In this document: piece after piece, positions 1-4,756 of the stretch
Layout of the letters: each line of letters opens with the position of its first letter
Numbering within the stretch: position 1 is the stretch's first letter
NCBI GenBank assembly: GCA_031259605.1
Contig: JAIRLE010000139.1
Span: 1 to 5,010 of the forward strand
Length of the DNA: 5,010 nt
Direction: 5' to 3'
Source: Zoogloeaceae bacterium
GTDB taxonomy: Bacteria > Pseudomonadota > Gammaproteobacteria > Burkholderiales > Rhodocyclaceae
Program-made: the position numbers and the translations under genes
The notes under the pieces: generated by a model
The model's input: only the letters and a program-made list of their open reading frames with translations
Databases searched by the model: none
What the model was told of the DNA's origin: nothing

Positions 1-12
1 CCAGTTTCGGCG

Positions 13-105
13 TCAAACCCCTGCCTCTTGCCGGAGACCGGGGATCAGCTCCTGTTGGACGACATGCCAACGTTGCAGTAAAAGTTCGTCGCGGGTAGTC
101 TTCAT
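13..105 (-). pseudogene. N-terminal start of an IS transposase, apparently frameshifted
   Basis: Read on the - strand from ATG at 105, this frame gives 30 residues beginning MKTTRDELLLQRWHVVQQEL and ends at TGA (15-13). The start resembles the N-terminus of IS4/IS5/IS1182-type DDE transposases I know, which usually continue with a G-x-LTPKLE motif. Here LTPKL is present, but in another frame (positions 16-2, running off the window). One base appears to be missing just after the GGG codon at 21-19. The copy therefore looks inactivated, unless the shift is a sequencing error. No Shine-Dalgarno is visible before the ATG. The family call rests on memory of related proteins and only the first tenth or so of the gene is in view, so it is tentative. 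The catalytic DDE domain would lie to the left of the window. Confidence 0.5.
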
Positions 106-222
106 GGGCGGGCGTCATGCTCATCGGATTCAGAACCCGGAACATGCCAGAAATGGCCGCCCGCACCCTCCGCCGATCAGCACGGCTCAGAACCCGATTC
201 TGCGGAGTTTTGCAAAAGGCTC
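106..222. mobile_element. Putative non-coding end of the same insertion sequence
   Basis: This stretch lies between the transposase start and the first + strand gene and has no credible reading frame. Two near-direct copies of the block TCAGAACCCG occur, at about 130 and 187. Next to the second is TTTTGCAAAAGGCTC (about 208-222), which I take as the outer IS tip because similar TTTTGCAAAA-containing termini occur in IS1182-like elements. The opposite end is outside the window, so neither a terminal inverted repeat nor a target duplication can be verified. The right boundary near 222 is inferred. If correct, the element sits only about 75 bases upstream of the next start codon and could affect that gene's promoter. 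Confidence 0.35.
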
Positions 223-283
223 ATGAATGTCTTCCGCTTTTTCCGTGCAACTGATTCGTGTATCATTTCACGGCTTTTTGTCT

Positions 284-290
284 TTTGGAG
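284..290 (+). promoter_or_regulatory. Ribosome binding site of the YbjN-like gene
   Basis: TTTGGAG ends six bases before ATG 297. It decides the start in favour of 297 over the in-frame GTG at 258, and it places the signal peptide exactly at the N-terminus. Confidence 0.6.
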
Positions 291-296
291 ACCATC

Positions 297-794
297 ATGC
301 GGCGAAGCATTCTTGGCGTGTTGTGCGCATTTTTTTTCATGGGCGGCATGGAGGCGGCCCAATCCGAGGAGAATGCTTCCTTGTCTTATGCCGTGCCGGA
401 TCTGGTGTTGCAGATCGCCAAGGGGTTCGGCGACGTCAAACTTGGGCAGGACAAGAGAGGCTGGCCCCTCATTGTCGGGCGCTCCGAGGGCTTCAATTAC
501 TACATCTTTTTCTATGGCTGCGAGGAAGATCTGGAAAAATGCAAGGCCATCGCCTTTCGCGGTTTCTGGAAGAAACCGGAAGTCGCCAACCTTCTGGAAA
601 TCCTCAATGCCTACAACGCGAAACTGCGTTTCGGCAAGGCCTATCTCTACGAGAATGGCGATCTCGTACTCGATCTGGAAGTCGAGATGCAATACGGAAT
701 GAGCCGCGAAAACCTGGAAGAAAACTTCCGCAACTGGATCGGCGCCGTGCGCGGCTTCAAAAGAGACGTGGCCGCTAAATTATCCGATTCCTGA
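297..794 (+). CDS. Exported YbjN-domain protein
   Basis: This encodes a 165-residue small protein of the YbjN sensory-transduction-type family, whose molecular role is poorly defined. Residues 1-21 form a Sec signal peptide: MRR, a hydrophobic core (about 5-18), then a likely cleavage at EAA|QS, so the mature protein should be periplasmic. The YbjN fold follows from about residue 33. It shows the usual series: a glycine-rich turn with D-x-x-G-x-P-L-I (52-59), the aromatic strand YYIFFYGC (68-75), a second cysteine at 82, then FRGFW, a helix with LNAYN (103-107), RFGKAYL (111-117), a GDLVLDLEV strand (121-129), and a closing amphipathic helix with W147 and F154. C75 and C82 could form a disulfide in the periplasm. 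I chose ATG 297 because TTTTGGAG stands six bases upstream; an in-frame GTG at 258 would only add residues before the signal peptide. It lies 332 bases before the TIR gene on the same strand, so co-transcription is possible but not shown. Confidence 0.9.
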   Translation: MRRSILGVLCAFFFMGGMEAAQSEENASLSYAVPDLVLQIAKGFGDVKLGQDKRGWPLIVGRSEGFNYYIFFYGCEEDLEKCKAIAFRGFWKKPEVANLLEILNAYNAKLRFGKAYLYENGDLVLDLEVEMQYGMSRENLEENFRNWIGAVRGFKRDVAAKLSDS

Positions 795-833
795 TTCCCA
801 GAAAGAATACCCATGCAATGTGAATCGGGCGTT

Positions 834-852
834 CGGGCTGGAAAACAGCCCG
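834..852 (+). terminator. Hairpin after the YbjN-like gene
   Basis: CGGGCTG, loop GAAAA, CAGCCCG form a perfect 7-bp stem 39 bases after the stop codon. No T-run follows (TGTCCTGC), so this is at best a weak intrinsic terminator. It may instead be an mRNA-stabilising 3' hairpin. Confidence 0.35.
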
Positions 853-1024
853 TGTCCTGCACACAGACGGCGCTGGACATGGCACCTGCCCGCCGCGACA
901 ATGACGCCCAAGGCGAGATCGATGCCGCCGGAGGCACGGCAGCGGAAATGGAAAAAACGCGAGCAAGAGCAACAGCAGGCGCGGCAAAGAGGAAACAGCG
1001 ACAATGGCAGCGGACTGGGGATTC

Positions 1025-1043
1025 TCCCCGGCAGGGGGATTTT
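1025..1043 (+). terminator. Short hairpin followed by TTTT
   Basis: TCCCC (1025-1029), loop GGCAG, GGGGA (1035-1039), then TTTT (1040-1043). The stem is only 5 bp but GC-rich and directly followed by a T-run, so it could end transcription coming from the YbjN-like gene. If active, it would separate the two genes into different transcripts. Confidence 0.3.
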
Positions 1044-1125
1044 CCGGTGATGTGCCCCCTGTCCCGCCCGCGGCGCAACCGCCATCCCGGGAAATCCGTT
1101 CCGGCAGTCTTGCAAAGCTGATTCC

Positions 1126-2613
1126 ATGCACAAGGATCGAATCGCTTGCAGCGTCATTCCGTGCGGCATCAAAGACGGCGCGTTCATTTTCGTCAGCTAT
1201 GCCCATCAGGATTCCGCCCGGGTATTCTCCATCATCGAGCGGCTCCATGCCGCGGGTTATGCCTTCTGGTACGACGAGGGAATCACTATCGGCTCGACCT
1301 GGACGGACGAGATTGCCGCCGCCATCATGAAGAGCCAGGTTTGTCTCATCTTTCTTTCGAAAAACGCCGTCGAGTCGCCTTATGTCCGGGCGGAAATCGA
1401 ATTCGCCCTGAGCCGCCAGAGAAAGATCATCCCGGTTTACCTGGACGGAACGGAAGCCCTGCCGCCGGGTCTTGCCCTGGGACTTGGCACGATCCAGGGA
1501 ATCCTGGATACCCGGGATTCCGGCGGAACCGTCCGGAAAATACGCGCGGCGCTGGAATGCGGCCAGATGCCCAGGCAAGACCGTGCCAGTGACGCGCCCC
1601 CGACCCATGACGCGCCCCGGAAGATTGCCTCCGTCCCGACGCGTTTCGGCGTCAAGGCGGTCGCAATGGTCATTGGCGGAGGAGTCGCGGCGGCGATTGC
1701 CGTCGCGGCGGTACTGTTCGCCCTTCCGGCAAAATCGCCCGATCTGCCGGGCGCCGCCAAAACGGACAGCGAAGAAACGGCAAGAGCGAATATCGCCAAC
1801 CCCGCCAATGCCGTCGGCGCGCCGCCGGACGAACCGTTCGACGAGCCGAAAAGCGGCGAGACCGCCGCCGTCGAGGCGCTCAACAACAAGGGTGCCGAGC
1901 TGTTGCGGCAAGGAAAATTCGATGCCGCGATTGCCGTCTTCGACGACGCGGATCGCCGTTTCGGCCAGGATGCCTCGCCCGCCGTGCGCACCGTGCTTGC
2001 CAATGCGCTCGAAGGAAAAGGCGTGGCACTGCACCGGCAGGGTGAAACCGACGCGGCGCTGGCGATCTGTGACGAACTCGATCGCCGCTTCGGTCAGGAC
2101 ACGTCTCTCCCCACGCGTTTCGCGGTTGTCCAATCGCTTGTCCGCATCAAGGCCGATATCCTGTTCGATCGGAAAAGATATGATGAAGCCATTGAAGTGT
2201 ATGAGGATATCGATCGCCGTTTCGGCCAGGACGACTTGCCCGGCACGCGTGAGCAGGTTGCCCGCTCACTCATCAACAAGGGCGGAGCCTTGTCCAGGCA
2301 AGGCAAATCCGACGCGGCGATTGTCGCCTTCGAGGAAACCGACCGCCGCTTCGGCCAGGACCCGTCTTCCGGCATGCGCCGATTGATTGCCGTGTCGCTT
2401 GTCAACAAGGGCATGGTTCTGGCTGGCGAGAGCAAACGCGCCGCAGCCGTTGCCGCGTTCGAGGAAGTCGAGCGCCGTTTTTCCCGGGACCCGTCTCCCG
2501 ACATACGCGAGCAGGTTGCCCTGGCGCGCGAAAACAAGGCCAGGATGGACGGCAGTCAAATGTCCCCATGCCCGAACCCGACAGCTTCCGGTATAAAGTG
2601 CTATACGTTTTGA
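1126..2613 (+). CDS. TIR-domain membrane protein with TPR array
   Basis: This encodes a 495-residue three-part protein. Residues 18-144 form a bacterial TIR domain: FIFVSYAHQDS (20-30), the BB-loop region FWYDEGITIGSTW (47-59), VCLIFLSKNAVESPY (72-86) and RAEIEFAL (88-95), where E90 fits the NADase glutamate position, then IIPVYLDG. Residues about 178-200 form one membrane helix rich in Ala, Val and Ile. Basic residues before it (R165, K166, R173, K177) and an acidic linker after it predict cytoplasmic TIR and periplasmic C-terminus. Five TPR-like units (from 252) follow, each with NKG..L...G.(F/Y)DAAI..F and a DRRFGQD block at 276, 319, 363, 406 and, diverged to ERRFSRD, 449. ATG 1126 is the only usable start after the in-frame stop at 1048. 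No clear Shine-Dalgarno precedes it. The last 20 residues match nothing in the paralogue. TIR domains of this type act in signalling or NAD+-depleting defence; which applies here is unknown. Confidence 0.92.
   Translation: MHKDRIACSVIPCGIKDGAFIFVSYAHQDSARVFSIIERLHAAGYAFWYDEGITIGSTWTDEIAAAIMKSQVCLIFLSKNAVESPYVRAEIEFALSRQRKIIPVYLDGTEALPPGLALGLGTIQGILDTRDSGGTVRKIRAALECGQMPRQDRASDAPPTHDAPRKIASVPTRFGVKAVAMVIGGGVAAAIAVAAVLFALPAKSPDLPGAAKTDSEETARANIANPANAVGAPPDEPFDEPKSGETAAVEALNNKGAELLRQGKFDAAIAVFDDADRRFGQDASPAVRTVLANALEGKGVALHRQGETDAALAICDELDRRFGQDTSLPTRFAVVQSLVRIKADILFDRKRYDEAIEVYEDIDRRFGQDDLPGTREQVARSLINKGGALSRQGKSDAAIVAFEETDRRFGQDPSSGMRRLIAVSLVNKGMVLAGESKRAAAVAAFEEVERRFSRDPSPDIREQVALARENKARMDGSQMSPCPNPTASGIKCYTF
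1879..2556 (+). repeat. Tandem TPR-coding repeat, 129-132 base period
   Basis: The block GATCGCCGTTTCGGCCAGGA or a close variant begins at 1951, 2080, 2212, 2341 and 2470, giving steps of 129, 132, 129 and 129 bases. All steps are multiples of three, and the block encodes the DRRFGQD element that ends each TPR-like unit. The units exceed the classical 34 residues by 9-10 because of an added segment with the pattern RFGQD-x-S-x-x-x-R. Similar 44-residue NKG/RFG repeat units are known in other bacterial TPR proteins. Confidence 0.85.
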
Positions 2614-2662
2614 AATTCCGGCAAAATTTGACGGCAGCCCTTCAGGGATGCCGGTTTAACGT

Positions 2663-2695
2663 CATTGGGAAAGGGCTTCTCTCTCCTCCCCAATG
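2663..2695. repeat. Inverted repeat CATTGGG / CCCAATG
   Basis: The arms at 2663-2669 and 2689-2695 are perfect 7-base complements around a 19-base pyrimidine-rich loop. It lies 50 bases after the TIR gene's stop codon. Its function is unknown; it may belong to the same palindromic element as the hairpin that follows. Confidence 0.4.
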
Positions 2696-2701
2696 GTTGC
2701 G

Positions 2702-2737
2702 GTCGAGACCCCGGCCTTCAGGGCGGGGCTCGACTTT
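2702..2737 (+). terminator. Strong imperfect hairpin between the two TPR genes
   Basis: GTCGAG (2702-2707) pairs with CTCGAC (2729-2734). After a bulged A, CCCCG pairs with CGGGG, and after one G-G mismatch CC pairs with GG around loop TTCA. That makes 13 base pairs with one bulge and one mismatch, followed by TTT. It could terminate or attenuate transcription from the TIR gene. The CC-TTCA-GG tip flanked by CCCCG also resembles the sub-terminal hairpins of IS200/IS605-type elements and related palindromic repeats, so it may be a mobile relic rather than a designed terminator. Confidence 0.45.
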
Positions 2738-2791
2738 CACACCGTCCCGAAGGGCGGGTTTTCAAACCGGAGTTGGTTTTACGATGAACCT

Positions 2792-2796
2792 GGAGA
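2792..2796 (+). promoter_or_regulatory. Ribosome binding site of the secreted TPR gene
   Basis: GGAGA is seven bases before ATG 2804 and ten before ATG 2807. The spacing favours 2804. The in-frame upstream ATG at 2693 has no such site and would bury the signal peptide. Confidence 0.6.
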
Positions 2797-2803
2797 AATT
2801 GCC

Positions 2804-3631
2804 ATGATGCAAAATCAAAAACACTTCTGTCTCTTCCTCGCCGCCGCGTTCGTTTTCCTGTTTTCCCTTGTGGCGCATGCGCAACAAAGTTCGCAAGACA
2901 GGGCTTGGGCGCTCCGGGAGAAGGGTTCCGTCCTTCTGGAGCAAAAGAAATACGACGCCGCGATTGCCGTCTTCGAAGAAGTCGATCGCCGCTTTGGCCA
3001 AGATGCCTCGCCAGAAGTGCGCTCCCACGTCGTCAATGCGCTTGTGGAGAGAGCCATTGCGTTGGAGATGCAAGGCAGAACCAGCCTGGCGCTGCTTGCC
3101 TGTGACGAGATCGATCGCCGCTTCGGTCGGGACACGTTTCTCATCGTGCGCCATCAGGTTGTCCTGGCGCTCAACCGCGTCAAGGCCAAGATATTGTTCG
3201 AGCAGAAAAAATATGACGAAGCGATCGAGGTGTATGGGGTTCTGATCGACCGTTTCGGCGATGACGACTATTCCCGGACACGCGGGCAACTCCTCGAGGC
3301 AACCCTTAACATGGGCAACGCCTATGGCCGAAAGGGCGAGTTCGATGAGGCCATCGAACTTTTCGAGGCGATGGATCGCTCTTACACCGAAAATATGGCG
3401 ACGTTCGATCGCACCTTCGTGGTAGACGGGCAGCTCGGGATCATGCATCCCGGTCACAGCCTGATTGTCGAGGCCCTTTACGCCAAGAGCGGCATGCTTC
3501 TCGAACAGAATAAACGCGCCGCGACCATCGCCACGCTCGAGGAAATCGAACGCCGCTTCGGCCAGGACACGGAACCCAAGGTACGCCATTGGGTCGCCTT
3601 GGCGCGTAAATTCAGAGCCAACATGAATTGA
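2804..3631 (+). CDS. Secreted TPR protein, TIR-less paralogue of the upstream TIR protein
   Basis: This encodes 275 residues. Residues 1-26 are a clear Sec signal peptide: MMQNQKH, a hydrophobic core rich in Phe, Leu and Ala (9-23), cleavage at AHA|QQ. No anchor or lipobox cysteine follows, so the mature protein should be soluble in the periplasm. From residue 37 it carries five TPR-like units that align unit for unit with residues 252 onward of the upstream TIR protein. There is no gap over the first three and a half units and a little over half of the residues are identical by hand count (for example a shared YDEAIEVY). Its fourth unit has a 15-residue insertion (about 197-222) and loses the RFGQD element. 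The unit ends are DRRFGQD at 61, DRRFGRD at 104, a diverged IDRFGDD at 148, DRSYTEN at 191 and ERRFGQD at 249. TPRs bind proteins or peptides, so this is likely a scaffold or partner. It lies 190 bases after the TIR gene, but a hairpin between them leaves operon structure open. Confidence 0.92.
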   Translation: MMQNQKHFCLFLAAAFVFLFSLVAHAQQSSQDRAWALREKGSVLLEQKKYDAAIAVFEEVDRRFGQDASPEVRSHVVNALVERAIALEMQGRTSLALLACDEIDRRFGRDTFLIVRHQVVLALNRVKAKILFEQKKYDEAIEVYGVLIDRFGDDDYSRTRGQLLEATLNMGNAYGRKGEFDEAIELFEAMDRSYTENMATFDRTFVVDGQLGIMHPGHSLIVEALYAKSGMLLEQNKRAATIATLEEIERRFGQDTEPKVRHWVALARKFRANMN

Positions 3632-3639
3632 CATCCTCC
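3628..3639 (-). mobile_element. Possible IS200/IS605-type end relic
   Basis: TTGACATCCTCC here is the complement of GGAGGATGTCAA, a sequence I associate with the right ends of many IS200/IS605 (tnpB) elements. It is followed by CTTCAG but not by the usual full GC-rich hairpin. It supplies the TGA stop of the secreted TPR gene. No tnpA or tnpB is visible to the right, so any element would be only a remnant. The call is from memory of such ends and may be chance. Confidence 0.25.
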
Positions 3640-3739
3640 TCCCTTCAGCACAGGTATCTACACAGCCGACGGTGGTGGCCCGGAATGTGGTAACGGCGGC
3701 GGGGAGTCAACAGCGTCGCTGCGCTCCGCATGGAACGCA

Positions 3740-3776
3740 CTGGATTGCCACGTCACTGCGCTTCTCGCAATGACGA
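3740..3776. repeat. ATTGCGA-type dispersed palindromic repeat, copy 1
   Basis: CTGGATTGCCACGTC followed by ACTGCGCTTCTCGCAATGACGA resembles the widespread intergenic repeat whose ends read GTCATTGCGA and GCAATCCAG. The two ends are partly complementary (ATTGC/GCAAT) around the centre. A second, shortened copy lies in inverted orientation at 4470-4487. The class is common in bacterial intergenic DNA and has no single agreed name. Confidence 0.5.
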
Positions 3777-3798
3777 GTCTTGCCGAAGAATTCCCCTC

Positions 3799-3814
3799 GC
3801 CCCCCACGGGGGGC
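3799..3814. repeat. GC hairpin GCCCCC-CACG-GGGGGC
   Basis: This is a perfect 6-bp stem around a 4-base loop, with no T-run after it on either strand. It is one of several palindromes in this gap. Confidence 0.4.
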
Positions 3815-3893
3815 ATAGGTACCCACACACGCCGAAATAGCCGGCGATAAAAACAGCGGCGCTCACGCGCCGGATGGAACAACACCCTCTCCC

Positions 3894-3935
3894 GCCCTTC
3901 GGGCACCCTCCCCCGCGCCGGGCGGGGGAGGGTTT
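3894..3935. terminator. Tandem hairpins, the second with a 12-bp perfect stem
   Basis: A small hairpin GCCC-TTC-GGGC (3894-3904) abuts a strong one: ACCCTCCCCCGC (3905-3916), loop GCCGG, GCGGGGGAGGGT (3922-3933), followed by TT. The stem is perfect and very GC-rich. It resembles the CCCTCTCCC/GGGAGAGGG repeats found between genes in many Pseudomonadota. It may act as a bidirectional terminator for the TPR gene or as a REP-like element; the T-run is short. Confidence 0.45.
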
Positions 3936-4192
3936 CCATCCATGCGGCGCACAGCGACGCCATTGCGCAGTTGCGCGGATACCTCGCCGGGATGTGCGCC
4001 GGACTCGAAGCCCGGATCGGGATGGACGGGGAACATGCGCATGCGCATCCGCTCGTGGAATATCCGCCCGGAATCGCCGTCTCAACCCCGGTCGGCAGTC
4101 TCGGGGGCGTTTCTTCACGCCTTCCGTGAAAGGAGCGCCCGGATATTGAACCTCGTTACCGGAAGGACGCCCTGTGGTCGCCCCCCTGTTTC

Positions 4193-4310
4193 GCGGCATC
4201 CCGCGGCGGAGCGCCCATCGCCATCGTGCGCCGGTACGGCGGGCAGCGGCAAACGCCAATCCGACCCGACGTCAATCCGACCGCCCGGGGGACGCCTGCG
4301 GCATCCCGCG
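4193..4310 (+). repeat. Short direct repeats
   Basis: The 13-base string GCGGCATCCCGCG occurs exactly at 4193-4205 and 4298-4310. Between them CAATCCGACC occurs twice, at 4257-4266 and 4273-4282. No regular array is formed. They may be chance or local duplication in GC-rich spacer DNA. Confidence 0.4.
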
Positions 4311-4469
4311 CCATCCCCGCCCGATTCGGTCGGCTTCGCCGGAATGTCGCCGCGCGACAGTCCGGATTGGAGGGGTTTCACGGCGCACCGGACAAGCGGA
4401 CAGGCGGAGTGTCCTGGCTACTCTCGTCCCGATGCCCGGACCCCGAGGCGAGAGGAGGTCATCCAAACC

Positions 4470-4487
4470 TCGTCATTGCGAAGCGCG
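4470..4487. repeat. ATTGCGA-type repeat, shortened inverted copy
   Basis: TCGTCATTGCGAAGCGCG matches the reverse complement of the right part of the 3740-3776 element, with a small deletion. Only half of the element is recognisable. Confidence 0.4.
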
Positions 4488-4569
4488 TCAACAGGAAACG
4501 CGATCGATGAGGATTTGCAGCACGAAGGCTTTTTTTCAACGGAGAATTGCAGCGTTCTCCATGCGGACA

Positions 4570-4625
4570 GGAGTGGCATCATATATAAAAACCATTTTAA
4601 TTCACATAGTTAATGAATTTTTCGG
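4570..4625 (+). promoter_or_regulatory. AT-rich island upstream of the aldehyde dehydrogenase
   Basis: Around 4576-4622 the sequence becomes strikingly AT-rich (CATCATATATAAAAACC, then TTTTAATTCACATAGTTAAT), unlike the GC-rich DNA on both sides. It lies about 140-180 bases before the aldehyde dehydrogenase start and is the most promoter-like stretch of the gap. TATATA (4582-4587) or TTAATG could serve as a -10 element, but no -35 hexamer at normal spacing stands out. The transcript would have a leader of over 100 bases. Confidence 0.3.
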
Positions 4626-4744
4626 CGACGAATTCTTGCTTGGCACGTTGTTTGCGGAGAGGAAAGCGCGAATCGCCGGAAGGGCCAAGAAACCGCCTTC
4701 CGGCAAATGTCTTTCCGGACATCCCGCAATCCACTCAATCCGGC

Positions 4745-4750
4745 AAGGAG
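4745..4750 (+). promoter_or_regulatory. Ribosome binding site of the aldehyde dehydrogenase
   Basis: AAGGAG ends six bases before ATG 4757, a near-ideal Shine-Dalgarno that fixes the start. Confidence 0.75.
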
Positions 4751-4756
4751 CGAAGC

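Larger units (their letters stand above)
795..1125. other. Intergenic gap with no credible gene
   Basis: These 331 bases separate the YbjN-like and TIR genes. Frames on both strands are open, including one across 813-1121, but the peptides are low-complexity, lack ribosome binding sites and show no recognisable domain. The + strand is purine-rich around 945-1010. Two hairpins are visible and listed separately. I see no convincing sigma-70 promoter for the TIR gene. Confidence 0.6.
3632..4756. other. 1.1-kb intergenic region, repeat-rich, no credible gene
   Basis: Several frames are open here because the region is GC-rich (notably 3942-4613 and 4174-4764 on + and 3753-4259 on -), but their products are Arg/Pro/Ser-rich, without domains or ribosome binding sites. 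The region holds an ATTGCGA-type dispersed repeat in two opposed copies, several GC hairpins, a 14-base palindrome at 4035-4048 (ATGCGCATGCGCAT), short direct repeats near 4193-4310 and an AT-rich island at 4570-4625. One frame ending at 4129 looks somewhat coding-like and may be a gene remnant. No tRNA or rRNA was recognised. Confidence 0.65.

Noticed and set aside
288..326. Lipoprotein signal in the YbjN-like protein (C10)
   Set aside because: The residues before C10 are GVL, not a lipobox with small residues at -1, and the cysteine lies within the hydrophobic core ahead of a good EAA|QS cleavage site.
813..1121. Small + strand gene in the gap before the TIR gene
   Set aside because: There is no ribosome binding site, the composition is low-complexity Ala/Arg/Gln, and it runs through hairpins.
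775..2133. Long open frame of 452 codons on the - strand opposite the TIR gene
   Set aside because: It is a shadow of the GC-rich TIR coding frame: the product is Arg/Gly-rich without domains, and the + strand has clear TIR, membrane and TPR features over the same bases.
1951..2489. Regularly spaced repeats suggesting a CRISPR array
   Set aside because: The spacing is 129-132 bases, a multiple of three, and the repeats encode TPR units in one continuous frame. Repeat and spacer lengths do not fit CRISPR.
2693..2803. Upstream ATG extension of the secreted TPR gene
   Set aside because: It would place 37 residues coded by hairpin DNA before a perfect signal peptide and has no ribosome binding site.
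1126..3631. Thoeris anti-phage system
   Set aside because: There is a TIR protein but no ThsA-like NAD-binding or SLOG effector. The partner is a secreted TPR protein, so a known Thoeris system is not supported.
2762..3634. 290-codon open frame on the - strand opposite the TPR gene
   Set aside because: It mirrors the repeat codons of the TPR gene and has no recognisable domain or ribosome binding site.
3942..4613. 223-codon + strand frame in the long spacer
   Set aside because: The product is rich in Arg, Pro and Ser, crosses dispersed repeats and the AT-rich island, and has no ribosome binding site or domain.
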